From IMG/VR virus record IMGVR_UViG_3300036768_000909, positions 1 to 22,032 of that record: 22,032 nucleotides of DNA, one strand, 5' to 3'. Shown here one piece after another: positions 7,598 to 13,392 of the stretch (position 1 is its first letter; each line of letters opens with the position of its first letter). Below the pieces are notes generated by a model, which was given only the letters and a program-made list of their open reading frames with translations, was not told the origin of the DNA and made no database searches. Both the position numbers and the translations under genes were made by a program. Source of the DNA: a virus.

Positions 7598-8638
7598 TTA
7601 GCTCGTCGGGAACGTGATCTCTTCGACCGCCGCCGCCGGGTCAGCGTAGACGCCTTCCCATGCATCCCACACGGTCTGCTCCAGGATGAAGCGCGACACA
7701 TCGGGGTTGCCGGTGGTGGCTTGGAGATTCTGTTTCACGAACGACTTGAAGTTGCGCGTGCGGTAGCTCAGGTCGATCAGATACCCCTTGTTGGCGGGAA
7801 CGCCGGGGTACGTGACGGCCTTCTTGCCGCGTGAGCCGGTCCAGCCGTTGTAGACGATGACCTGCTGGATGTCGCCGATGGCCGATGACTGCACTGTTGT
7901 CCCCTGCTGGAATACGGTCGTCAGCGCGCGTTCGACCATAAAGCGGTTCGTGGGGGATACCAGCAGCGCGTATGGGCCGCGTCGCGGATTGGCGGTGTCT
8001 TCGCTGGCAGCGGTGATCGCGTCTTCGATGGTGCGCAGGTACTTCTCGGTCAGGTTCGCGCCAACGCTGCTGGCCGGGGTCTGATTGGCCGAGGTATAGG
8101 CGTAGTCCAGGATGGGCGCGAAGTGAATCGCGTTCATCTTGGCGTTGAAGGCGATGCCGGCCTGACGTTCGACTTCGGCCACGTTCCACAATTCGTTGAA
8201 CATGACGAGCGCTTTGGTGTATTCCAACCCCGTAGCGAACTGCTTGATCGGGACACTGAAATCGCTCTGGCCGACGGTCACGAACTTGACCTCGCCGCCT
8301 TCCTTGACCTCTTCGAAGACCACACCCGCCGGGCCAATGCGGTTGACTGGCACGAGGCGTGGCAGAGTCGGGTCTTCGGTGATGTCATACAAGGCCGTAT
8401 AGAGAAGCGGTTCGAAATCCCGACCGGCATCAACCTCGTAGCGCTGTCGTTCGTACCAGGCCGCCGCGAAATTGTCGGTGCCGATGAACTCGACCACCGT
8501 GCCATCTTTTTCCGCCCCGACGATTTGCATGTGGTTGCGGATGTCGAAATGAGCCGGGAACTTGATCTTGGGTTTTTCCACCCGCAGCAATTCTGTCGTG
8601 ACAACCTGAACGCCGCTCACTAATTCTTTGACGGGCAT
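7598..8638 (-). CDS. Major capsid protein (HK97 fold)
   Basis: This 346-aa protein lies directly after the decoration protein and the protease/scaffold gene, the standard slot for the major capsid protein. Sequence features fit an HK97-type subunit: a long N-terminal arm, an extended beta region with a DFSVPIKQFATGLEYTKAL segment, a spine-like helix (VAEVERQAGIAFNAKMNAIHF) and a C-terminal domain containing RRGPYALLVSPTNRFMVERAL. A GGGAG ribosome-binding site precedes the ATG at 8638, in keeping with high expression. There are no enzymatic motifs. The N-terminal arm is short, so the delta-domain function is probably supplied by the separate scaffold. Confidence 0.85.
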   Translation of the reverse strand: MPVKELVSGVQVVTTELLRVEKPKIKFPAHFDIRNHMQIVGAEKDGTVVEFIGTDNFAAAWYERQRYEVDAGRDFEPLLYTALYDITEDPTLPRLVPVNRIGPAGVVFEEVKEGGEVKFVTVGQSDFSVPIKQFATGLEYTKALVMFNELWNVAEVERQAGIAFNAKMNAIHFAPILDYAYTSANQTPASSVGANLTEKYLRTIEDAITAASEDTANPRRGPYALLVSPTNRFMVERALTTVFQQGTTVQSSAIGDIQQVIVYNGWTGSRGKKAVTYPGVPANKGYLIDLSYRTRNFKSFVKQNLQATTGNPDVSRFILEQTVWDAWEGVYADPAAAVEEITFPTS

Positions 8639-8640
8639 GA

Positions 8641-9024
8641 TTACAACGCTCCCGGCAACAGGATGCCCGTAACCATGTTGTTGCTGTCTTTGGCCGCAGT
8701 AGCCTTGAACAGCGCAACCTTACCGGCACCTGACGATGTGGAATAGGCCGCGTCGGCTGGGACATGCCCGCTGCCGATGCTGGCGAGGGTGATGTACACC
8801 GTGTCGCCCTTACTGACTGAGAGGCCAGCGGGAACAGTGAACTGATATTCGCGGCGGTCGATGGTCAGGGCGATTTCGTCGCCGCTGTCGCCCGCGCCGG
8901 CGGCAATGCCGAGCCACCCTTCGGCATAAACCACATCGTCTTTGGCGATGCCGTCATAGCTCAGGGTGACATTGACCGCTTTGCCGTCCGATTCCAGATA
9001 GGTGAGATTGCCTGCGGCGACCAT
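8641..9024 (-). CDS. Capsid decoration/cement protein (DUF2190-like)
   Basis: A 127-aa beta-rich protein directly upstream of the major capsid gene. The sequence begins MVAAGNLTYLESDGKAVNV, contains KDDVVYAEGWLGIAAGAGDSGDEIALTID and KGDTVYITLASIG, and ends with NNMVTGILLPGAL. This arrangement of a 'V-x-x-G-x-G-I-A' turn and a final 'A-G-x-L' strand resembles the DUF2190 family of small capsid decoration proteins that bind the outside of heads. The start codon overlaps the stop of the protease gene (TAATG) with GGAGCGGG upstream, so its expression is coupled to capsid morphogenesis. Confidence 0.75.
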   Translation of the reverse strand: MVAAGNLTYLESDGKAVNVTLSYDGIAKDDVVYAEGWLGIAAGAGDSGDEIALTIDRREYQFTVPAGLSVSKGDTVYITLASIGSGHVPADAAYSTSSGAGKVALFKATAAKDSNNMVTGILLPGAL

Positions 9025-10292
9025 TATTTACCCGCTCCTTCTGGCATGATGAAGAAGTCTTTCGCGCCCTTCTTCACCTGCGTCGGATTGTTGGCGGGGG
9101 TGCCCTGGTTCGGCCCCATGCTTTCCTGAAGGCCAGCGGCCAGCAGGCTCTTGATGCTCTCGCGCGCCAGCACGTCGTCGATGGCGCGGTCCAACTGCTT
9201 GCGCGTGACCGGCTTCTGGGCCAGCACGAGTTCGCGGACGACCGGGCGCACCTTCTCGACCTTCACCTGCGCGGTGATCTTGGCGTCGATGGCCTCGGCC
9301 AGCAGGTCGCTGGCTTCCTTGCGCATCTCGGCCAGGGTTTCTACCAGCGAACGCCCGTGCTTCACGGCGTCCGCCCCTTCGGGAAGCTCCAGCACTTCGC
9401 ACAGCGCCTTGAAGTCTTCCATCACCGGCTTCTGCTGGCGGATGATTTCTTCAAGCGTCGTGACCTGCTGCTTGAGCTTGCCCTGTTCTTCCGTCAGTTC
9501 GTGGATACGAACGTCGGACGCCGTGTTTTCCGGCATGGGCGTGTCTCCTGTCTCATTGTCGATAAACTCACGGGTGACAACAGGCACCGCCGCAGCGGAC
9601 GGCACCCCAACCATCCCGTGTAGGTTGGCGAGATCAATGCCGACGAGGCGCGCGTCCTGATAGACGCCGTTTTCGTCGATGGTCGGGTCCACGGCATAAA
9701 TGCTCGTGCCCGCTTTGGCGTTTCCGGCAGCGGCGGCGGCCAGATGTCGGGCGGCTTCTTCACGGACGGCCAGGGCTAACCCCCAGACCACGCCGCTCTT
9801 TTCGTCGATGGCCGCGTCATACCAGCGCAGATCGGGCGCTTTGTCCTGCGAGTCGTGCCCCCAGCGGCCACCCGGTCGTTCGGCCTTCACCTGCTCCACC
9901 AGCGACTTGTAGAACTGCTGGCTGTAGGTGCGCCCGTTGCGGCTGGTGATGCCAATCTTGCCGATGGGCAGGCGCACCCAGGTCAACTTGTCCATACCGA
10001 GGGCTTCTTTAAGCTGATCGAGGTTGATGTCCGAGGGGATGGGCAGTTCGGGTGCGCTGGAGAGTTCCTCGACAACATCCACCGCATCGAGTTCCATCAT
10101 CATGCCCTTCGTGTCCCACATCGACACCTGCGAGGCGTCGATTTCGCGGGCGCTGCCGGTGCGCTGCCATTTACCGCCGCGCTGGGTCATCACGTCAATC
10201 GTGACGGTGTTCCCATTCATCGCTGTCACCACGCCTTTGACCCCGCCGGGTCCAGTCACGTAGTCGCCTTTTTTGCACGCATAGCCGGCCAT
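9024..10292 (-). CDS. Prohead protease fused to scaffold
   Basis: This 422-aa protein combines three regions. Residues 1-50 look like a small SH3/KOW-type barrel (CKKGDYVTGPGGVKGVVTAM). Residues of about 105-250 match a herpes/T4-type prohead protease: RNGRTYSQQFY, then GRWGHDSQ with candidate catalytic His146, then GTSIYA with candidate catalytic Ser197. Residues 260-420 form a charged coiled coil (ELTEEQGKLKQQVTTLEE) with a basic/Gly tail, as in scaffolding proteins. Family knowledge says such fusions self-assemble as core, then the protease degrades it. A GGAGG site precedes the ATG at 10292, and a terminator hairpin lies only 13 bases upstream. The decoration and capsid genes follow directly. 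Confidence 0.82.
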   Translation of the reverse strand: MAGYACKKGDYVTGPGGVKGVVTAMNGNTVTIDVMTQRGGKWQRTGSAREIDASQVSMWDTKGMMMELDAVDVVEELSSAPELPIPSDINLDQLKEALGMDKLTWVRLPIGKIGITSRNGRTYSQQFYKSLVEQVKAERPGGRWGHDSQDKAPDLRWYDAAIDEKSGVVWGLALAVREEAARHLAAAAAGNAKAGTSIYAVDPTIDENGVYQDARLVGIDLANLHGMVGVPSAAAVPVVTREFIDNETGDTPMPENTASDVRIHELTEEQGKLKQQVTTLEEIIRQQKPVMEDFKALCEVLELPEGADAVKHGRSLVETLAEMRKEASDLLAEAIDAKITAQVKVEKVRPVVRELVLAQKPVTRKQLDRAIDDVLARESIKSLLAAGLQESMGPNQGTPANNPTQVKKGAKDFFIMPEGAGK

Positions 10293-10304
10293 ACATCCTC
10301 CAAC

Positions 10305-10341
10305 AAAAACGCCGCGACTGCTCAGGCTGGCACTCGCGGCG
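10305..10341 (-). terminator. Rho-independent terminator upstream of scaffold gene
   Basis: On the minus strand CGCCGCGA pairs with TCGCGGCG (10334-10341 with 10310-10317), with an inner TGC/GCA extension, followed at once by TTTTTG. This is a strong intrinsic terminator just before the protease/scaffold ribosome-binding site. It would stop transcripts coming from the Com-like gene and accessory genes, or act as an attenuator in the leader. Confidence 0.75.
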
Positions 10342-10364
10342 CTCTGGTTTGCCTTAAGAAAGAA

Positions 10365-10378
10365 TTGATGCGCATCAA
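10365..10378. promoter_or_regulatory. 14-bp perfect palindrome, possible operator
   Basis: The sequence TTGATGCGCATCAA is a perfect 14-base palindrome between the Com-like gene and the terminator before the scaffold gene. A size of 14 with full dyad symmetry fits a dimeric repressor site. The surrounding AT-rich stretch (10379-10426) could hold a promoter for the capsid genes, but no convincing -35/-10 pair was found. Confidence 0.35.
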
Positions 10379-10426
10379 CGCGCTGTTAATTCAATCTAAG
10401 AGATTAGCACAAATGTTTTATTATGT

Positions 10427-10600
10427 CTACAGCGTGGCTTTACGCTTGGGGCGAGGCGGCGCTTTGTCCGGCGCGGGCGTCATATCGGGGTAAACCCAGA
10501 CGCGGCGGCAGTGGCGGCAGTAAATCTCAATTTTGCCGCCATCGGCCAGCGCGTAGAACAGGAGATGTTCACAATTCGGGCAGCAGACCGCTTTTCTCAC
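10427..10600 (-). CDS. Com-like zinc-ribbon protein
   Basis: This 57-aa protein begins (GTG) MRKAVCCPNCEHLLFYA. It contains two CxxC knuckles, C7-x2-C10 and C28-x2-C31, separated by an 18-residue beta hairpin (GGKIEIYCRHCRR), with a basic Pro/Lys-rich tail. Size and cysteine pattern match Mu Com, a zinc-finger RNA-binding protein that activates translation of the mom DNA-modification gene, and related phage zinc ribbons. No mom-like gene is adjacent, so the target is unknown. The GTG lacks a clear Shine-Dalgarno and sits exactly at the edge of the IS-derived element, so its original 5' region may have been changed by the insertion. Confidence 0.72.
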   Translation of the reverse strand: MRKAVCCPNCEHLLFYALADGGKIEIYCRHCRRVWVYPDMTPAPDKAPPRPKRKATL

Positions 10601-10619
10601 AACAACTATTCAGCCGGAA

Positions 10620-10643
10620 GCTACGCGACTTTAGTCGCAGTAG
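10620..10643. repeat. Left-end subterminal hairpin of IS605-type element
   Basis: The stem pairs CTAC-GCGAC with GTCGC-A-GTAG around a TTTA loop, with one bulged base. An outer CAGCC/GGCTG pairing (10611-10615 with 10649-10653) extends it. It corresponds closely to the right-end hairpin at 10934-10956. Confidence 0.8.
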
Positions 10644-10672
10644 AGGAAGGCTGAAACTCCTTTCTCAACCAA

Positions 10673-10702
10673 TTGACGATATAGGGCGTTTTGTGCTAAA
10701 AT
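10673..10702 (+). promoter_or_regulatory. Promoter for the tnpB remnant
   Basis: TTGACG (10673-10678) and TAAAAT (10697-10702) are separated by 18 bases, each one mismatch from the sigma-70 consensus. The predicted start of transcription falls at the ATG at 10709, which would give a leaderless message on the plus strand, opposite to the phage operon. Confidence 0.6.
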
Positions 10703-10708
10703 AGGCAC

Positions 10709-10925
10709 ATGAAACTGACGGCGAAACTCAAACTCAACCCGACCGACGAGCAGCGCGACCACCTGCGCCAAACGCTCGACCGCTCGTCCTAATCAAGCAA
10801 CCTTCAAGTGCATACAGTGTGGATTCTCTGCCCACGCTGATTATGTGGCTGCGGTGAACATTAGCCGCAGGGCGTCAGTCAATGCGCCGAACGCGGGCAG
10901 TGAGTTGGGTTCCAATCCCGCCTGA
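10709..10925 (+). pseudogene. tnpB: tnpB remnant: N- and C-terminal ends joined
   Basis: The first frame (10709-10792) reads MKLTAKLKLNPTDEQRDHLR and stops after 27 codons; it matches the conserved TnpB N-terminus. The second frame, from about 10791 to a TGA at 10923-10925, reads FKCIQCGFSAHADYVAAVNI. That is the C-terminal zinc-finger and final catalytic-Asp region of TnpB: the second CxxC pair and the D of 'ADxxAAxNI'. About 300 residues, including the other RuvC residues and the first CxxC, are absent. The product cannot be an active RNA-guided nuclease. The two ends appear to have been joined by deletion out of frame near 10790. Confidence 0.85.
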
Positions 10926-11115
10926 CCTGCAAGCTACACGACTTTAGTCGTGGTAGTTGTTGACTTTCAGTATCCTCCGTGATGACCAGGAACAGGATAA
11001 GCAGCACCGCCCACCCCCAGGGGCCGATGTGGATGCCGTCGCGGATGCCGAAGCAGATGGCGACGCACAGCGCCAGGAAAGCGGCGACCCGCAGGAGATA
11101 CAGTGCTGTCCTCAT
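10879..11115 (-). CDS. Small membrane protein with altered C-terminus
   Basis: This 78-aa reading frame starts MRTALYLLRVAAFLALCVAI with two hydrophobic segments (about residues 4-23 and 32-47) joined by a short Gly/Asp turn, so it would insert in the inner membrane as a hairpin. The natural part ends near ITEDTES; from there the frame runs into the right end of the IS-derived element (LPRLKSCSLQVRRDW is translation of its hairpin). The original C-terminus has therefore been replaced. AAGGA lies about 10 bases upstream of the ATG. Function is unknown; size and topology could fit a holin-like or superinfection-exclusion protein, but nothing proves this. Confidence 0.6.
   Translation of the reverse strand: MRTALYLLRVAAFLALCVAICFGIRDGIHIGPWGWAVLLILFLVITEDTESQQLPRLKSCSLQVRRDWNPTHCPRSAH
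10934..10956. repeat. Right-end subterminal hairpin of IS605-type element
   Basis: CTAC-ACGAC pairs with GTCGT-G-GTAG around TTTA. Compared with the left-end hairpin, the base pair G-C has become A-T, a compensatory change that keeps the stem, plus one change in the bulge. In intact TnpB elements this end also encodes the 3' part of the guide RNA; here it is only a potential scaffold end. Confidence 0.8.
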
Positions 11116-11147
11116 GGTAAACCTGTTCCTTCATCCCATCCGTAAAA

Positions 11148-11924
11148 TTACACTCGTACAATGCTTTGGTCGGTGCGCATGTATCCCGGATAGGGGGTGT
11201 CGATCTGCGCGGCTTCGATTTTCAGGCTGAAGGCGGGGTTATTAAATGGATGCTCATAGCGCTCGTTGCCCGGTTCACCGCCCCACTTCAAGGCGTAGAA
11301 ATCCTTGTTGCGTTTGAACGTCTCCTGATGCTGGTCATTCGGCGTAACACTAAGCGAGGCGCTCCCCTGATGCACGACCCATGTCTCGTCATAGCAACAG
11401 ATGTCCAGACCGGCCAGCGTGCAGCGGCGCAACCAGTCCACATCTTCCCAGTAAATCGGAAAGTAGTTGCAGTCGAAATAGCCGACCTTCTCCAGCGCTA
11501 TTCGGTTGACGACACCGAAGCCGAACCCCGCTGAGTCGAACTTTTTAGAACGAATGTCATACCGCAGCGGGGATACCAGCCCGTAATCCTGATAATAGTG
11601 CAGCGCGGCATAGGCCAGCCGTCGGACGTGGTTTGGCGCAACCACAATGTCATCATTGGCGATAATCATGGCGTCCGCACCAAGTTTTTGTGCCTCGATC
11701 AGTCCCTCATTCCAGGAGCGTGACAATCCCCGATTGACGCCATATGGGTAGCCGATCACGTCGGCCCGCTGCGTCAGTTCCTCGAAGACCCGCACCACGT
11801 CAGGAAACTGCGAGTGCAGGAAGATATGAAAGGTGACGTGGTTGGTGATGGTGATACAGCTTTCGACGAGGCGCTTGAGGTCCTCGGCCAGGCCGTAGGC
11901 TACGGTGATGATGTGGATGTTCAT
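11148..11924 (-). CDS. Glycosyltransferase, GT2-type (GT-A fold)
   Basis: This 258-aa protein begins MNIHIITVAYGLAEDLKRLV, the usual start of a GT-A nucleotide-sugar-binding domain. A metal-binding DXD-like motif appears as NDD at residues 90-92 within AMIIANDDIVV. Residues 158-167 read IYWEDVDWLR, the ED motif providing the catalytic base in rhamnosyltransferase-like GT2 enzymes. There is no transmembrane helix, so it is probably soluble. The start overlaps the preceding small gene in ATGA. With the GT4 enzyme, the epimerase and the HAD phosphatase it suggests a phage-encoded glycan pathway; donor and acceptor are not determined. Confidence 0.88.
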   Translation of the reverse strand: MNIHIITVAYGLAEDLKRLVESCITITNHVTFHIFLHSQFPDVVRVFEELTQRADVIGYPYGVNRGLSRSWNEGLIEAQKLGADAMIIANDDIVVAPNHVRRLAYAALHYYQDYGLVSPLRYDIRSKKFDSAGFGFGVVNRIALEKVGYFDCNYFPIYWEDVDWLRRCTLAGLDICCYDETWVVHQGSASLSVTPNDQHQETFKRNKDFYALKWGGEPGNERYEHPFNNPAFSLKIEAAQIDTPYPGYMRTDQSIVRV

Positions 11925-12145
11925 GGGTGGGCGGCTTTCTGCACATTCAGCAAAAGTAGCGCTTGCTTGGCGTCTCGAATCCAGTCATGAGCGTGCGGGA
12001 TGCATGGGCCGTGCAATGGGCATTCAGGGATAACGTTCAGCAGTTCCCGCAACTGGTTATCGCTCTGCTTCAGAAGGTTAGCCCACTGGAACTGCTCATC
12101 CGGGGTAAGCGCTTCCCATTCCGCACGGGTAATGTCTTCGTTCAT
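11921..12145 (-). CDS. Small protein of unknown function
   Basis: This 74-aa protein begins MNEDITRAEWEALTPDEQFQ. It is coupled at both ends by ATGA overlaps (Ntn hydrolase upstream, GT2 downstream), with AAGGGA before its start, so it is very likely translated. It is acidic and helical, with a cysteine/histidine cluster (PECPLHGPCIPHAHD, residues 40-54) that could bind a metal ion. No family is recognised. Its position between a proteasome-like hydrolase and a glycosyltransferase does not define its role. Confidence 0.65.
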   Translation of the reverse strand: MNEDITRAEWEALTPDEQFQWANLLKQSDNQLRELLNVIPECPLHGPCIPHAHDWIRDAKQALLLLNVQKAAHP

Positions 12146-12681
12146 GGTGTCCCTTCTTCAACAACAAACGGCGGCAGCACCGAACCGGGTTGCAGCTTAC
12201 TGACCACTTCAAGCGCACGGGTGAGACGCTGTGTTGGTGGGAGATGGTCAAGTGCCACCAGTGCGCCGAGGGCGGCCATGCAACCCGCTCCGATTGCGTC
12301 GAACCCATCGGCGTGCTCAATAAAGCTGAAATCGCCCTGCACGGTATACAGGCGATTGGCGTAGGTCACGAGAAAATCACCGCCGCGCTCGACACTGCTT
12401 TCAATCGAGGTAAAACCGAGTTCCTTAAAGCGAAGCCGGATCGCCTCGACGATGCGCGACACATAGGCACGATCTGCTTCACCTTCCTGCTTTTCGGGAA
12501 TGGCGAGGTGGTACTGAAGAATCTGCCCCATTCGAAAGCTGCCGGTGTAGCCAAACAAAAAGTCCCCTCGCCGCACAAGTTTCGATGTGGTGACGTGGCG
12601 CGTCACCCAGCCGTCCGAGCCAGCACTGTCAGCAGCGAGGTAGACCGCATCCTCAACGGCGAGGCCGATAATGCAGGTCAT
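12142..12681 (-). CDS. Proteasome-beta/HslV-like Ntn hydrolase
   Basis: This 179-aa protein starts MTCIIGLAVEDAVYLAADSA; removal of Met would expose Thr1. Counting from that Thr, the sequence has D17 (in LAADS) and K33 (in TTSKLV), exactly the T1/D17/K33 spacing of proteasome and HslV catalytic subunits. Later, FDAIGAGCMAALGALVAL matches the 'IGSG..ALGAA' helix start of HslV. The ATG at 12681 is preferred because it overlaps the HAD stop (ATGA) and places Thr at position 2; a longer extension is shadow. It probably forms a ring-shaped threonine hydrolase. No ATPase (HslU, ARC) is nearby, so an ATP-independent or host-ATPase-dependent role is open. Confidence 0.87.
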   Translation of the reverse strand: MTCIIGLAVEDAVYLAADSAGSDGWVTRHVTTSKLVRRGDFLFGYTGSFRMGQILQYHLAIPEKQEGEADRAYVSRIVEAIRLRFKELGFTSIESSVERGGDFLVTYANRLYTVQGDFSFIEHADGFDAIGAGCMAALGALVALDHLPPTQRLTRALEVVSKLQPGSVLPPFVVEEGTP

Positions 12682-13211
12682 CGCGCCTGCACCCGCTGAA
12701 AGAAGTCTTCTGCCCATTCGAAGCTGCACCACGCAGCCTGCGCGGCCAACTCATCCTCGGCCATGTCGCCGACCATGAGCGTCTCTTCCGGTTTCACCCC
12801 GGCCAGTTCCATCGCGTAGATCAACATGCCCGGTTCCGGCTTGCGCCATGCCTGCTGCCAGTAGATCAGTTCCTCGTTGGGCACGTCGGCGGGGATGGGA
12901 CACCATTTCTTGCTGTTGAAGGCCTGATAGCGGTAGCAGACCAGCGTGCGCGGTTCGACGCCCAGCGCCGCGCGAATCGCCGCCATGCGTGCCTGTACGT
13001 CGGCTTTCGTCGGGTACTTCTCCGGCTGGCCGAAATTGCCCGACTGCATCCACTCGCGCAGACCGACACCGCCCTGGTTGCTGCATAAAATCACGGTCTG
13101 CTCGCCATAGTGGGCGTCAAACCACTCCCTGACACCGGGCAGCGGCTCGGTGCTGTTGAAGGCGGCCAGTGTGCCGTCGATGTCGAAAATGATGAGTTTA
13201 GGTTTCTGCAT
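12678..13211 (-). CDS. HAD-superfamily phosphatase (GmhB/HisB-N-like)
   Basis: This 177-aa protein starts MQKPKLIIFDIDGTLAAFNS. Motif I is DIDGT (D10, D12), motif II is SNQGGVG (S44-N45-Q46), motif III Lys is K124 in WRKPEPGML, and motif IV is VGDMAEDE (D149, D153). The SNQGG and RKPEPGML patterns are typical of the HAD-IIIA branch that includes GmhB (heptose bisphosphate phosphatase), histidinol phosphatase and polynucleotide 3'-phosphatase. A GGGGAGG site precedes the ATG at 13211. With a neighbouring epimerase and glycosyltransferases a sugar-phosphate substrate is plausible; a DNA 3'-phosphatase is the main alternative. Confidence 0.85.
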   Translation of the reverse strand: MQKPKLIIFDIDGTLAAFNSTEPLPGVREWFDAHYGEQTVILCSNQGGVGLREWMQSGNFGQPEKYPTKADVQARMAAIRAALGVEPRTLVCYRYQAFNSKKWCPIPADVPNEELIYWQQAWRKPEPGMLIYAMELAGVKPEETLMVGDMAEDELAAQAAWCSFEWAEDFFQRVQAR

Positions 13212-13392
13212 CGCTGTCCTCCCCAGTATAGCCGATGTGAAAGACAAACGGGAGCCGTTCGTCGATGTACCGCAGCACGAGAAATGGCCCGCCGTCGTCA
13301 CTGCCAACGGACTGCACGACAGCCTCGCGCACGCTGCCGTCCTTCTGGGTAATGTTCAGGTGTTTGCCGATGATGGGGGACAGGGCGTTCAT
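13198..13392 (-). CDS. Small protein of unknown function
   Basis: A 64-aa protein beginning MNALSPIIGKHLNITQKDGS, with a GAGAGG ribosome-binding site and an ATGA overlap with the MuF gene upstream; its end overlaps the HAD start by 14 bases. It looks like a single small beta-barrel (SVREAVVQSV, GPFLVLRYIDERLPFVFHI) with an acidic tail. No family is recognised. The tight coupling to the minor head protein suggests it is made at the same time. Confidence 0.65.
   Translation of the reverse strand: MNALSPIIGKHLNITQKDGSVREAVVQSVGSDDGGPFLVLRYIDERLPFVFHIGYTGEDSDAET

Larger units (their letters stand above)
10600..10962 (+). mobile_element. Internally deleted IS200/IS605-type (TnpB) element
   Basis: This about 360-bp stretch has the ends of an IS605-family element and only the two ends of its tnpB gene. 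Near each end lies a hairpin with the core CGACTTTAGTCG (10620-10643 and 10934-10956), as in the subterminal imperfect palindromes of IS200/IS605 elements. Between them are a promoter, a 27-codon TnpB N-terminus and a 44-codon TnpB C-terminus. There is no TnpA (Y1 transposase), so it is non-autonomous. The boundaries are approximate: 9-bp inverted CAACAACTA (10600-10608) and TAGTTGTTG (10954-10962) mark the outermost symmetry, which is unusual for this family and may be chance. Confidence 0.8.

Noticed and set aside
6498-7601. 367-codon plus-strand open frame opposite the GT4 gene
   Set aside because: Antisense to a glycosyltransferase with intact motifs; no start signal; shadow of GC-rich codons.
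10709-10925. Active TnpB RNA-guided nuclease
   Set aside because: Most of the protein, including two RuvC catalytic residues and the first zinc knuckle, is missing and the two ends are out of frame.
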